From an uncultured Gemmatimonadota bacterium (GTDB lineage: Bacteria; Gemmatimonadota; Gemmatimonadetes; Gemmatimonadales; Gemmatimonadaceae), in contig CADEFN010000004.1 in assembly GCA_902826615.1 (NCBI GenBank), positions 1 to 64,000 of the forward strand: a DNA stretch of 64,000 bases, read 5' to 3'. Positions 35,541 to 45,431 of the stretch are shown here, piece after piece. Position numbers and translations under genes: made by a program. Each line of letters opens with the position of its first letter. The stretch's first letter is position 1. Below the pieces are notes generated by a model. That model ran no database searches, had not been told where the DNA came from, and saw nothing but the letters and a program-made list of their open reading frames with translations.

Positions 35541-36662
35541 CTAGCGTGCCGGCCCGGGGCCTGGCCGTGTCAGGGGCAGCACCTCGTTCACCAGCGTCAC
35601 GAGCAGCTTGCCCGGCTCCTCGAACATCAGGAAATGCCCGCTCCGCTCGAAGGTCACCAGTTTCTTCCGTGGGGCCCGGAGTGCTCCCACCCAAAGCGCA
35701 GCCGCCTTGTAGGGTGTGTAGAGATCCCAGCGACCCTGCAGCACCACCACCGGCACATTGAGTCGCGTGATCTGCTTGCTGAAGTCCTGCTTGAACATGT
35801 CGGGAATGAGCCCCCCACCTCCCCACGAGCCGTTGCGAAGGTGCGCCTCGATATCCTGCGGCGTGTACTCCGGACCCCAGTCCCCTGCCTGGTAGAAAAG
35901 CCCGAGGTCGGGTGTGCCATACCACCCGCCGTTGTACACCGAGCTCCACTTGCGAACGACCATGGCCTTGGCCAGCGAGACACTCCCATCCTTCTCGGGG
36001 TATGGCGCGATGCTGTCTATCTCGCGGAGCGCTTCGGTGTTACCGGCCTTTAGCGCCCGTTCTCGCACCCCTTCATAGTTGTACACCTCGGATGCCGACG
36101 AGACCGCCTGGCCCAATCCCACGTACGCATGCAGGAGATCCGGCCGACGACGGGCCAACTCCAGGCCCACCATGCTGCCCCACGAGTACCCCAGCACAAC
36201 AATACGACGCTGCCCAAAACGCCTGCGCAGCAACTCGGCAAGCTCCTCGGCGTCCCGAACAACCCGGTCCAGCGAGAGGGTGGGATAGGTGGTGGCAGAG
36301 TCTGCGCTGACGGCGTTCTTTCCGATGCCCCGCTGGTCCCATTGCACCACGGTGAAGAAGTCTTCCCACGGCTTCTGCCAGAGCCAACGGTTAGGCATCA
36401 TGGGAGTGGCGGGCCCGCCGTGGATCATGAGCAGCACAGGATTTGCCCGATTGAGCCCCCTGACCGAGATCCATTGCTTGACACCGCCGAGTTCCACTTG
36501 CTCGACCGTTTCGACTCCCTCCGGCGTTCGAATACGCTGTAGCTGAGAAATCTGACGCGTGATGTACTCGCGCGAGGGCACGGAGTCACCCGACTGGGCA
36601 ATTGCGGTTGCAGTCGGTACGAAGAGCGACAAGAAGAGTGCAAACCGGGGCACGGGATTCAT
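35541..36662 (-). CDS. Exported alpha/beta hydrolase, proline iminopeptidase-like (S33)
   Basis: 373 residues from the ATG at 36662, which opens a signal peptide (ALFLSLFVPTATAIAQ). Oxyanion-hole HGGPATP at 81-87, WDQRGIGKN at 108-116, nucleophile Ser160 in GYSWGS, Asp in LQGRWDLYTP and His in RSGHFLMFEEP complete an S33 catalytic triad. These enzymes remove N-terminal proline or hydrolyse related esters or amides. Export to the periplasm is atypical for the cytoplasmic Pip enzymes, but such exported forms occur. It converges on the kinase gene and is divergent from the metallohydrolase gene. Confidence 0.9.
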   Translation of the reverse strand: MNPVPRFALFLSLFVPTATAIAQSGDSVPSREYITRQISQLQRIRTPEGVETVEQVELGGVKQWISVRGLNRANPVLLMIHGGPATPMMPNRWLWQKPWEDFFTVVQWDQRGIGKNAVSADSATTYPTLSLDRVVRDAEELAELLRRRFGQRRIVVLGYSWGSMVGLELARRRPDLLHAYVGLGQAVSSASEVYNYEGVRERALKAGNTEALREIDSIAPYPEKDGSVSLAKAMVVRKWSSVYNGGWYGTPDLGLFYQAGDWGPEYTPQDIEAHLRNGSWGGGGLIPDMFKQDFSKQITRLNVPVVVLQGRWDLYTPYKAAALWVGALRAPRKKLVTFERSGHFLMFEEPGKLLVTLVNEVLPLTRPGPGPAR

Positions 36663-36872
36663 CGGTGTGCGTGGAGGGGAACGGCTGAAGGAGTTGCTCG
36701 TACCCGGCGTGTACGCCCGGTGCGAATCGAGTGAGGGAAGTTCGCAATGGTGCTCTCTCACGCAAGTCCGGAAACATCGTGGGTCGCTCCCTCGCGCAAG
36801 TCGGGGCCCAGTGTCGATGTCGCCACCGTACCCTGCCTTGCTCCGCAGCCTTGTGGACGTAGCTTGCCGCCC

Positions 36873-39290
36873 GTGACCACCCGACTCGCTCTCGCCGCCG
36901 CTGCGCTGCTCCTGCCGCTTGTATCGCAGGCACAATGGGTCAATCGGTATCCGCTGCACACGGGATTGCCATTCCATGTCTACTTCGAGGGCTATGAGCT
37001 CCCGACCACAGCTGCGGGTCCGCTCGATGTCGCCCCATCGCCCGATGGAAGTCAACTCGCCCTTGCCGCGCGCGGTTGGTTGTGGCTCCTCGACGTGAAG
37101 ACCGGAGTGGCTCGCCGGGTGACCAGTGGTGCAGGCAGTGACTCACGCCCTGCCTGGTCCCCGGATGGCCGCTCCCTGGTGTTTGTGCGCGATGACAGCC
37201 GCACCCTCAGCGTCGTATTGCTGGACCTGGCATCCGGGCGTGAACGCGAACTCGATCGCGGACTGGCCATGGATCCGGTGTTCAGTCGCGGTGGCGCCAG
37301 CATCATCTATAGCGCCGGTGCGGAAGGACGCGACGTCGACCTGCAGCGGCTGACCCTCGCCAGTGGTGCCATCGAGCGCCTGACGAGTGACACCGGACTG
37401 GAGCTGCGCCCCCAGGTGCTGCCTGGCGATCGCGGGTTTGTGTACGTCTCCAAGTCTCGGGCAAAGGCGGACCGCGTCGTAGTGCGCCCCTCGAATAGTG
37501 ATCAGGAGATGACCCTGGTGCAGGGCAACATCCTGTCAGGCTTGCGACCGGCCCTCTCTCCCGATGGGCGCCGCATTGCCTACAGCTGGCCTGCCTCCGC
37601 CGGATGGGAGCTGCGACTGTTGTCGCTGGCCGACCCAAAGGCCATCACCGTACTGGTCGCCCGCCCGCGGGGCCGGCCAATTACACCAAGCTGGTCGGCC
37701 GATGGGTCGACGATCTATTACAGCGAGGCGGACCGCACGCAACACTTTCGTCTTTGGCGTGTGCCAGCGATTGGTGGCTCACCAACAGAGGTGGTGATAA
37801 AGCACTGGGACTTTGGTACCCCGGCCGCCACACTGGTCGTCGACACCCGCGGTCCGGCACGGCTTGCGGTCACCAGCAGCACCGGACATCCCCTGGTGCC
37901 AGATAGCGCGATGACCCACTTCGATGGCCAGAACGGGATTGTCTTTGCGCACTCTCCGGGCCGCATGACCTACACAGCTCCAGCCGGTGAGGTGCGTGTG
38001 ATGGCTGTCCGGGGGCTGGCCACACCACCCGTGGAACGACGTCTGACACTCGCACCGGGGCGGACAACGCGTGCAACGCTCGCGCTCGCGCCCGTGTGGG
38101 ACGCGCGTGCGAATGGATGGTTCGCTGGCGATCACCACTTTCACCTCAATTACGGAGGACAGGTCGATCTGCAGCCCGGCGACCTCCGGACCTCGTTGCT
38201 GGCAGAAGACCTCGATGTGGCCACACCCATGCTCGCCAATCTGGCCGAACGCAACGACGATCAATCGTTCTGGAGCTGGCGCTCACCCGCTGGCGAACGT
38301 CCGATGGTGCGCTTCGCGCAGGAAGTACGCTCGCACTTCCTCGGCCATGTCGGACTGCTGGGTACACGCGAGCTCTTCTGGCCATGGGGATGGGGACCTG
38401 GCTACGCCACCTATCCCGACGACGACCGGCCTAACGCGGACGCGCTGGCCACCGCACGCGCCGCGGGTGGGCTTGGCATCAGCGTGCATCCGGTGGACAT
38501 CGCCGACCCATTCGCGAGCGACGATGCCCTCGATGCCCTCCCCCTCACCCTGGTCCCCGATGCCGTCCTCGGTGCTGTCGATCTTCTCGAGATCGTCGGT
38601 CTCTGGAACAACAGCGTGGGAACATCCGATGTGTGGTACCGGCTGCTCAACGCCGGACTGCCCGTCATGCCGGTGGCCGGCACCGATGTGATGACCGATC
38701 TCTTTCGCACCATGGCCGTCGGGACTGCGCGGGTTTATGCGCATCCCCGCGGTCCCCTGTCGTGGACGTCCTGGTACGCGGCCCTCCGCGAGGGGCGCAG
38801 CTTTGTCACCTCGGGGCCCATGATCGAACTCTCGGCGGAGGGCGCACTGCCCGGCGGAATAACACGCGGAGGCCGCACCGTACGACTGGGGCTGGGTGTG
38901 CACAGCGCTTCGCGGGTGGATACCATCGCAGTAGTCGTGAATGGCCGCACCGTATCCACCATACCACCGCCAACTGCACCCTTCTCGCGCCGCTTCACGA
39001 TGAATGTGACACTCCCCGATAGCGGGTGGCTTGCGGTGCGCGTCGTGGGGCCTGCTATTGATACCTGGCCGGGAATGGCCGACCGCACCTTTGCGCACAC
39101 GGCGCCCGTCTGGATTGGCGCGCGTGGGAGCAGCGTACCTGCGCAGCGCCGGGCCGCGGCAGCCGACCTGCTGCGGGCCCTCGACCGCGCCGACCAACGC
39201 CTGTCGCGTGGCTATGGCGAGGCATCGATCCCCGCCCTGCGCGCCCAATTTGCAGCCGCCCGCGCTCGGCTCGCTGTCCTTTCTCGTTAG
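36873..39290 (+). CDS. Exported beta-propeller plus PHP metallohydrolase (CehA/McbA type)
   Basis: 805 residues from a GTG at 36873, which opens a signal peptide (RLALAAAALLLPLVSQAQ). Residues about 35-340 form a TolB/WD40-like propeller (APSPDGSQLALAARG, PAWSPDGRSLVFVRD). From about 405 the PHP fold begins with GDHHFHLNYGG, the metal-binding D-x-H-x-H signature, and continues through ISVHPVDIADP and PVAGTDVMTD to RSFVTSGPMIEL. A C-terminal beta domain follows. CehA/McbA-type enzymes hydrolyse carbamates, phosphoesters or amides. The last codon overlaps tail-to-tail with the convergent dimethylformamidase-like gene by 4 nt (TTAG). Confidence 0.85.
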   Translation: MTTRLALAAAALLLPLVSQAQWVNRYPLHTGLPFHVYFEGYELPTTAAGPLDVAPSPDGSQLALAARGWLWLLDVKTGVARRVTSGAGSDSRPAWSPDGRSLVFVRDDSRTLSVVLLDLASGRERELDRGLAMDPVFSRGGASIIYSAGAEGRDVDLQRLTLASGAIERLTSDTGLELRPQVLPGDRGFVYVSKSRAKADRVVVRPSNSDQEMTLVQGNILSGLRPALSPDGRRIAYSWPASAGWELRLLSLADPKAITVLVARPRGRPITPSWSADGSTIYYSEADRTQHFRLWRVPAIGGSPTEVVIKHWDFGTPAATLVVDTRGPARLAVTSSTGHPLVPDSAMTHFDGQNGIVFAHSPGRMTYTAPAGEVRVMAVRGLATPPVERRLTLAPGRTTRATLALAPVWDARANGWFAGDHHFHLNYGGQVDLQPGDLRTSLLAEDLDVATPMLANLAERNDDQSFWSWRSPAGERPMVRFAQEVRSHFLGHVGLLGTRELFWPWGWGPGYATYPDDDRPNADALATARAAGGLGISVHPVDIADPFASDDALDALPLTLVPDAVLGAVDLLEIVGLWNNSVGTSDVWYRLLNAGLPVMPVAGTDVMTDLFRTMAVGTARVYAHPRGPLSWTSWYAALREGRSFVTSGPMIELSAEGALPGGITRGGRTVRLGLGVHSASRVDTIAVVVNGRTVSTIPPPTAPFSRRFTMNVTLPDSGWLAVRVVGPAIDTWPGMADRTFAHTAPVWIGARGSSVPAQRRAAAADLLRALDRADQRLSRGYGEASIPALRAQFAAARARLAVLSR

Positions 39291-41362
39291 TCAGGGCGCA
39301 GCGGAGGTAGCTCGAAGGGTTCCGGATCTGCCATACGCCTCAATGCATTCAGCACGATCCGTCCGGCACCATCAGTTTCGGTAAGTGCACCGGGAAAGAG
39401 GAGCGAGCCTGCTGCAAAGACGGCACCACCTGCGGGGCCCTCGAAGAACGTCATGTCGGCGCGCAATGGGTCGTGTGCGTCGAGCACTTCATGGGTGAGG
39501 CGTTCCTCGTTCACCGGCGCCGTCAACGGACCGAACGGAAGGGATCTTGCCACCACCAGCGCATGCGGTGGTGTGCCCAGCGCGACATCAGCACGATCCA
39601 GCTCGTAACCCGCCGCCGCGCCTAACGGTCCGGCCGCGCCGATCTCTCCCTCGCATACCCCCTCAAAGAGAAACGCGACCCGCGCGTCGCCAGCAGCGGG
39701 AGTGCGCACATAGGCACGGGTCTCCATTTCGCTGCCCTGCGCCGAGAAGCCAACACCCACCAGCTGGTTTGGCGGACGGCCGAGCCTGCGCCAAAGCCCG
39801 CCTAACGCGCCGTCTGATTGATGGTGGTATTCACCCGCGGGCTCGGCCCACATGCGCACACCACCTTCGGCGCGTCGCACCTCCAGCACATGAGGCGTGT
39901 CAGGGAGCGTGCTGACCCGCGTGTAGAAGCCGTTGCCGCCAAGGTAGAGGAGCCGACCACCAGTGGCCGTGAATGACGCCAGCGCATCGAGCGACTCGCG
40001 GGAGTGATACTCCGGATGGCCACCGGTGACCACCACCCGCGCGCCCGCGAGCACTTGCGGTCCCATGGTGTGCAGATCGTGGTCGGTGATCACGCTGAAG
40101 GACATGCCGGTGCCATCGAGCCACTGGAGCACGCGCAGGTCGTCGTTCGCGGTCACCTGACCGCCATGTGCCTCGCCAAAGAGACCAGACACACCGGTCA
40201 GGACGGGGCGCCGAGTGGACACCAGCCCGATCCCGGATCCATCGCGATGTCGCGCATACATCGAACAGCCGTAACGCCGGCAGAGTGCTGCTTCGCGCGG
40301 GTAGGCTCGGGCCAGCGCCGCACCCGACGGCGACGCCCACAGTGAGTTGGCGTACGCAAGCCAGGTGAAGGTCGAGGCGAGAAAGACGACGGCCGGTGTC
40401 TCTCGCGCTCGCACTACAAAGGGGGCGTGGAAGGTTTGCCCGTCGGCGTCGATGCGCACTGCATACATCCCGCTGGGGCTGCTCGAAGGAATCCGCAGTG
40501 TCGCGGTGACCGGCCACTCACAATCGGAGAGGTCGTCGTCGTGGAAATGGATGGAGTCGTAGTGAGAAGGTTGAGTGCGCCAGTCGTGCGCGCTTCCATC
40601 CCACAACACGCCTGTCACACCGCGTCGAGGCGCGTTTACCAGCCGAAGCTCAGAACCCTGTTGCCCGCGACCCGGCACGGACTGCGTGGTGATCGCCTGC
40701 GAGAAGTCCCATGACGCGATGGACTGGTCGTCGGCCTCGAGACGTGGTCCGGCCAGCTTGCCGTTGAAACCGCGCGCCAACGTGAGCGCCCCTGCGATGG
40801 ATCGCGGCGTCACTTTCGCAGCCTGGTGCCGCGCGTGCCGATACCATGCGCCGCCGCCTAACGGTTTCACGGACAACTCGAGTCGGCCCGTGCCCGTGTG
40901 AGCCAGGATCACCTCACTCCACGCACCTGCATCGACAGGGACGATCAGGGTGGTCTCGTTCCAGCGGGCGACCAGCACACCGTCACGCAGGTACAGGACC
41001 GGTCCGTCTGAACCCCACCGCATCACCTCGCCGCGGTCGGTGAGTGTTGGCATGAGATGCAGAGTCCATTGCCAGCGCGAGCTCGCGTCTACCGCGGGGC
41101 CGCGTTCGGTTATGGCATACGATCCCATCGGCACGTTGCGGGGTTCCAGCTCGACGGTTGCCGCCTTCGACGCGGGCTCTTCGATGTAGCCCGTCGGGAC
41201 CACCGCACCCACGAGGCCGCGGAGTCGCACAAGCGAGAGCACCGCGCCGCCCTGCCCCGACGCGTGCACGCTCAGTGACTCGCCTGGAGCCACCGACCAT
41301 CTGTCGAGGTAACAGACCGGGAGAAGCGCCACATCCGCGTCAGCGCCGACGGGCATACTCAT
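39287..41362 (-). CDS. N,N-dimethylformamidase large-subunit-like protein
   Basis: 691 residues. The ATG at 41362 is fixed by the 4-nt ATGA overlap with the permease gene. The N-terminal part includes a LamG-like beta-sandwich (DASSRWQWTLHLMPT, ARWNETTLIVPVDAGAWSEV). The C-terminal part, from about 310, follows the DMFase large-subunit pattern: VVFLASTFTWLAYAN, SVITDHDLHTMG, VVTGGHPEYHSRE and LLYLGGNGFYTRVS. DMFase uses a mononuclear iron site to cleave simple amides. No small-subunit gene is visible here, so the substrate is likely different. It is the last gene of a seven-gene operon. Confidence 0.82.
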   Translation of the reverse strand: MSMPVGADADVALLPVCYLDRWSVAPGESLSVHASGQGGAVLSLVRLRGLVGAVVPTGYIEEPASKAATVELEPRNVPMGSYAITERGPAVDASSRWQWTLHLMPTLTDRGEVMRWGSDGPVLYLRDGVLVARWNETTLIVPVDAGAWSEVILAHTGTGRLELSVKPLGGGAWYRHARHQAAKVTPRSIAGALTLARGFNGKLAGPRLEADDQSIASWDFSQAITTQSVPGRGQQGSELRLVNAPRRGVTGVLWDGSAHDWRTQPSHYDSIHFHDDDLSDCEWPVTATLRIPSSSPSGMYAVRIDADGQTFHAPFVVRARETPAVVFLASTFTWLAYANSLWASPSGAALARAYPREAALCRRYGCSMYARHRDGSGIGLVSTRRPVLTGVSGLFGEAHGGQVTANDDLRVLQWLDGTGMSFSVITDHDLHTMGPQVLAGARVVVTGGHPEYHSRESLDALASFTATGGRLLYLGGNGFYTRVSTLPDTPHVLEVRRAEGGVRMWAEPAGEYHHQSDGALGGLWRRLGRPPNQLVGVGFSAQGSEMETRAYVRTPAAGDARVAFLFEGVCEGEIGAAGPLGAAAGYELDRADVALGTPPHALVVARSLPFGPLTAPVNEERLTHEVLDAHDPLRADMTFFEGPAGGAVFAAGSLLFPGALTETDGAGRIVLNALRRMADPEPFELPPLRPD

Positions 41363-42657
41363 GCCGCCTGCACCACGCGTGTGGCACGCGCCCTCCACCA
41401 GGCGTAACCACCAAACACTACGCAGCAAGCCGCCAGACCGACCAGCGCCTCGCGCTGAGCTGTGACGATAATGGCCGTGCTGGCGACGATGGCCACGACG
41501 GCCGCCACGGGTGTGATGCGCCACGACACGGCCCCCCGCTCACCAATGCCAGCCCGCCGCAGTTTGAGCACCGCGGCGCCGCCGAGCACATACACCACCA
41601 TCGACGCCAGCGAGGCACCAACGGCGAGCGGCCCGAACTGTCCCACGACGGCCAGCGATGCGATCAGAACCGTCTGCACCACGATGGCCAGTGACGGTGT
41701 GCGTCGTTCTGGATGTAATGCACCCAGTGGCGACGGAAGAAGCCCGTCCTGTGCAAGCGCGTAGAGCAGACGCGGCATGGCGACAACAAGGCCGAGGGCG
41801 CACCCACTCATCGAGACTACGCCACCCAGTGCAAGGATGGGCGGCAACCAGCTGCCGATGGCGGCACTGCCATCCACCAGCGGTGCTCGCGCCCCCGCGA
41901 GTTGTCCACCAAGCAGATGCATGGCCGCCAGCTGGACAGCGATGGCCATTCCGGCATAAAGCGCTAACGCTCCGAAGTAACCGAGTGGAAGGGTGCGATG
42001 CGGATCGCGCACTTCGCCGTTCATGAGTGTGGCGCTCTCGACTCCGGCGAACAGATAGATGCCGATGATAAGCAGTGGCGCTGCATCACCGAGGGCCGGC
42101 GTGGGCGTGGGGACCGTCGCAGCGGCAGGGACCGTGGGCGCCAGAAGCACCACCAGAACCAGCGGCGTCAGCTTGAGCAACGTGCTCACCAGATTGGCCC
42201 TTGCACTACTCCGGGCACCGAGGTGAGACACGAGGCCAAAGGCAGCACATAACGAGACCAGCACCGCGGCTCGAGGCACACCTCCCGACACCACGCTGAC
42301 AAAGGGCGTCACCTGATCGATGGCAGCAGCGAGAACGCCAGCCGCAGCGAGGGTGCCGGAGAGCCAGATCATTCCTCCTGCCACGGCGGCCGGGACAACT
42401 CCCAGACTCACTCGCACGACTCCATACATGCCGCCCGCAGCCGGGACCCGGCTCGACGCCTCGGCGAGGCTGAGGGTGACCGCCCCCATGACCAGGGCAC
42501 AGACCACGATGACGGCAACCGACCATGTGCCCAGGGCACCCAGCACGCCAGGAATGACAAACAGCCCTGAGCCGATCACGATATTGAGAATCGTGGCGAT
42601 GACGCCGACGACGCCGATCTCGCGTTTGAGTGTGGCTGCGGGTGCGCTGCTACTCAC
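41359..42657 (-). CDS. APC-superfamily amino acid permease
   Basis: 432 residues, about 12 hydrophobic helices. The N-terminal IGSGLFVIPGVLG in helix 1 is the APC substrate-binding signature, and IIGIYLFAGVESATLMNGEVRDPHRTLP in the middle is the helix 6 region with the conserved Glu. The GTG start overlaps the RidA stop by 4 nt (42654-42657), and its stop overlaps the dimethylformamidase-like start by 4 nt. It likely imports the amino or amide compound degraded by the operon. Confidence 0.93.
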   Translation of the reverse strand: MSSSAPAATLKREIGVVGVIATILNIVIGSGLFVIPGVLGALGTWSVAVIVVCALVMGAVTLSLAEASSRVPAAGGMYGVVRVSLGVVPAAVAGGMIWLSGTLAAAGVLAAAIDQVTPFVSVVSGGVPRAAVLVSLCAAFGLVSHLGARSSARANLVSTLLKLTPLVLVVLLAPTVPAAATVPTPTPALGDAAPLLIIGIYLFAGVESATLMNGEVRDPHRTLPLGYFGALALYAGMAIAVQLAAMHLLGGQLAGARAPLVDGSAAIGSWLPPILALGGVVSMSGCALGLVVAMPRLLYALAQDGLLPSPLGALHPERRTPSLAIVVQTVLIASLAVVGQFGPLAVGASLASMVVYVLGGAAVLKLRRAGIGERGAVSWRITPVAAVVAIVASTAIIVTAQREALVGLAACCVVFGGYAWWRARATRVVQAA

Positions 42658-43139
42658 GGGTGCAGCTCCACCTCACCCTCGATCTCGACCGGAATACCGA
42701 ACGGCAACTCGGCCATTCCCACCGCACTGCGCGCGTGCGCGCCGACCTCGTCCCCAAACACGGAGAGAATCAGCTCCGACGCGCCATTGATCACGGCCGG
42801 CTGGCGGGTGAAGCCCGGGGCAGAGTTGACCATTCCGAACAACTTCACCCAGCAGGCAATACGATCGAGGTCACCCAACTCCCGCTCCAGACTTCCGAGC
42901 ATCGAGAGCGCCGTCAAACGCGCGGCATGGTAGCCCTGCTCCAGCGTGAGGTCGCTGCCCACCTTCCCTCTCGGCGAGGCATCCTCGCCGTCTGGTGCCT
43001 GAGGCCCGTGCCCCGCGATCACAGTGCGACGTCCGACAATCCGCACGGAGCGGAAGGGAAAGGTCACCGTCTGTGGCGGAGGTGGCGCTGGAGGCAACAC
43101 CAGACCCAACTCAGCAAGTCGTGCAGCAATACGGCTCAT
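42654..43139 (-). CDS. RidA/YjgF-family enamine or imine deaminase
   Basis: 161 residues, the longer Rid subgroup. The C-terminal pattern WVKLFGMVNSAPGFTRQPAVINGASEL and AHARSAVGMAELPFGIPVEIEGEVEL matches it closely, including the Arg of AHARSAVG that lies at the position of the catalytic Arg in RidA. The N-terminal IAARLAELGLVLPPAPPPP is also typical. Rid proteins hydrolyse enamine/imine intermediates released by PLP enzymes, which fits the aminotransferase gene two positions upstream. A 3-base gap separates it from the PhzF gene. Confidence 0.93.
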   Translation of the reverse strand: MSRIAARLAELGLVLPPAPPPPQTVTFPFRSVRIVGRRTVIAGHGPQAPDGEDASPRGKVGSDLTLEQGYHAARLTALSMLGSLERELGDLDRIACWVKLFGMVNSAPGFTRQPAVINGASELILSVFGDEVGAHARSAVGMAELPFGIPVEIEGEVELHP

Positions 43140-43142
43140 CGA

Positions 43143-44048
43143 TCACGCTCCAAGTTGCAGTTCACCCGTCATGACAGGCACGGTTTCGCCAGCGAGACGC
43201 ACATCGGTCACCACTCCACGCTCCTTGAATGCCTTGACCTGCAGCAGACTCGGTCTCCCCATCTCTACACCTTGCGTGGCGGTAAAACGAAAGGTGCCGT
43301 CGGACGCGGGATCTAGCGAGGCAAGCCAGGCGCCAAGTGCCGCATTTGCACTCCCCGTCGCTGGGTCCTCGAGTAACGGGTCATCAGCGCAGAACTGCCG
43401 CACACGCAACGAGGATCCATCGGGATCGCGCGCATACAGATGGAGGTACGGGTGTCCTGCCTCTGCCAGCGTGACCAGGGCATCGCGATCCGGCACCGCT
43501 CGGGCGATGGTGGCGGCATCCCGCACTTCAGCCAGAAGAAAGGCAAGTCCTACAGACGCGCTCCGTGGTTTGTGCACGACGGTACGGATGTCGTCGGCCT
43601 CGAGCCTCGCCGCGCGCGCAACCAGAGTCGGATCAGCCTCACTGCCCACGCTGAGCGGCGCCGGCACCGCCAGCTCCGAATAAACCGTCCCGGTGGGGCG
43701 CAGCGCCACGGTGATTGTCACGTCACCCGCGGGCTGTTCAAACACCAGGGGACCGGGCTGCTCTTCGGCCCCTAACACACCATGAATGGTAAGCAGCGAT
43801 GCTGTACCGAGGTTGGGGTGCCCGGCAAATGGCACCTCCCCCGCCGGCGTGAAGATGCGAAGCCGTCGTGTACCACCCCGGACCGGTGGATAGACAAAGA
43901 CGGTTTCCGCATAGTTGAACTCACGAGCAATGCTGCGGAGCTCCTCTTCGCGAATGCTCGTCGCGTCGGGAAGCACGGCGAGCGGATTGCCGCTGAAGCG
44001 CCGGTCCGTAAAGACATCTCCCGTGAGGAAGCGGACGTGTCTCGCCAC
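43143..44048 (-). CDS. PhzF-family isomerase/epimerase
   Basis: 301 residues from a GTG at 44048 that directly follows the TAG of the aminotransferase gene. N-terminal VRFLTGDVFTDRRFSGNPLAVLPDA, REFNYAETVFV with the catalytic Glu, FTPAGEVPFAGHPNLGTA and C-terminal EDPATGSANAALGAWL are the family signatures. PhzF-fold enzymes catalyse proton shifts on cyclic or unsaturated acids. Here it most likely isomerises an intermediate between the aminotransferase, RidA and flavoprotein steps; phenazine synthesis genes are absent. Confidence 0.93.
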   Translation of the reverse strand: MARHVRFLTGDVFTDRRFSGNPLAVLPDATSIREEELRSIAREFNYAETVFVYPPVRGGTRRLRIFTPAGEVPFAGHPNLGTASLLTIHGVLGAEEQPGPLVFEQPAGDVTITVALRPTGTVYSELAVPAPLSVGSEADPTLVARAARLEADDIRTVVHKPRSASVGLAFLLAEVRDAATIARAVPDRDALVTLAEAGHPYLHLYARDPDGSSLRVRQFCADDPLLEDPATGSANAALGAWLASLDPASDGTFRFTATQGVEMGRPSLLQVKAFKERGVVTDVRLAGETVPVMTGELQLGA

Positions 44049-45431
44049 CTAATGCTCGGACACAGCCCGGTCCACCGCTCGCCCGACCATGTCGATGATC
44101 AGTGCGGCGTCTTCACGGTTGAGAATGAGGGGCGGAGCCAATCCGATGATGTCGCCAAAGGGAATGGGACGTGCCAGCACCCCTTCTTCGAGGCACAACG
44201 CCGACACCCGGCTGGAGAAGGCCCACTCCTTGGGCAGGTGCCGGCGCGGAGCCCCCTCGGCGACAAACTCCACGGCGGCGAGCAGCCCTTCCCCGCGTAT
44301 TTCCCCAACGATGGAGTGCTTCGCGAGTCGCGCAGCAAGGCCCGCACGAAGAAATGCGCCGACCTCACGGGCGTTCGCGGCCAGCCCTTCGCGTTCGATG
44401 ATGTCGAGGTTGGCCATCGCGACCGCAGCACACACCGGATGGGCCGACCAGGTGAAGCCATGACCGAGAATGCCATGCCGGTCGGAACCCTCCTTGAGGG
44501 CCTCCCACACCCGCTCACCTACCAGCACCGCAGACAGCGGCGCATAACCACTCGTCAGGCCCTTCGCGAGCGACACCAGATCGGGCTCGATGCCCCACAC
44601 GTCGCTGCCGAACATCGCGCCGGTGCGCCCGAAGGCCGTGATCACCTCGTCAAGGATCAGCAACACATCATGCTGACGCAGCACCTCCTGCACGAGCGCC
44701 CAGTATCCCGGAGGCGGTGGCACAATGCCGCCGGTGCCAATCATGGGCTCCGCAATGAAGGCGCCCACCGTTTCAGGTCCTTCGGCACGAATGAGCGCAT
44801 CGAGGTCGTCGGCGCATTGCTGCGCAAAACGAGCCGGGTCCATGTCGCCACCCCAGAAGGGATCAGGCGCCGTGGTGTGCCTGACGAGTCCAAAGGGAAG
44901 GTCGAAAGCGCCATGATACAGCGGGATGCCCGTGAGACTCCCCGACATGATGGTGGCGCCGTGATAGGCCCGATGCCGCGCGATGATCTTCTTCTTTTTG
45001 GGCAGGCCTCGCACGTTGTTGTAGTACCAGACCAGTTTCACCTGCGTCTCGTTGGCGTCAGAGCCCGAGAGGCCGAAGAAGACCCGTTTCATCCGCGGGC
45101 CGGCCATCTCCAGCAGCCGAGCCCCGAGCGCGATGGCCTGCGGGTGCGTTGCCCCCGCAAAGACGTGGTAGTAGGCCAGCGTTCGCGCCTGCTCGGCCAT
45201 GGCCGTGACGATCTCTTCGCGTCCATACCCTACATTCACGCAGTAGAGCCCGGAGAAGCCGTCAATCACGGAGCGGCCATGGCTGTCGATGACCCGCACT
45301 CCCTCACCGCGCTCTACCACGCGTTGCGGGGAGTTGCCGGACGCATAACGAGATACATGCGTCAGCGGGTGGAGCAGCGTCTGCCGATCGAGTTCCTCGA
45401 GAGAGAGGTGTGCTGGGATTGTCTCGCTCAT
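44049..45431 (-). CDS. Class III PLP aminotransferase (omega-transaminase type)
   Basis: 460 residues. PLP-binding features: GLSGSDANETQVKL, RHRAYHGATIMSGSLTG, ILDEVITAFGRTG and the Schiff-base Lys in SLAKGLTSGYAPLSAV. The GFSGLYCVNVGYGREEI N-terminus is typical of beta-alanine or diamine:pyruvate transaminases. The ATG overlaps the flavoprotein stop by 4 nt (45428-45431). It probably removes a terminal amino group from the operon's substrate. The amino acceptor is unknown. Confidence 0.95.
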   Translation of the reverse strand: MSETIPAHLSLEELDRQTLLHPLTHVSRYASGNSPQRVVERGEGVRVIDSHGRSVIDGFSGLYCVNVGYGREEIVTAMAEQARTLAYYHVFAGATHPQAIALGARLLEMAGPRMKRVFFGLSGSDANETQVKLVWYYNNVRGLPKKKKIIARHRAYHGATIMSGSLTGIPLYHGAFDLPFGLVRHTTAPDPFWGGDMDPARFAQQCADDLDALIRAEGPETVGAFIAEPMIGTGGIVPPPPGYWALVQEVLRQHDVLLILDEVITAFGRTGAMFGSDVWGIEPDLVSLAKGLTSGYAPLSAVLVGERVWEALKEGSDRHGILGHGFTWSAHPVCAAVAMANLDIIEREGLAANAREVGAFLRAGLAARLAKHSIVGEIRGEGLLAAVEFVAEGAPRRHLPKEWAFSSRVSALCLEEGVLARPIPFGDIIGLAPPLILNREDAALIIDMVGRAVDRAVSEH

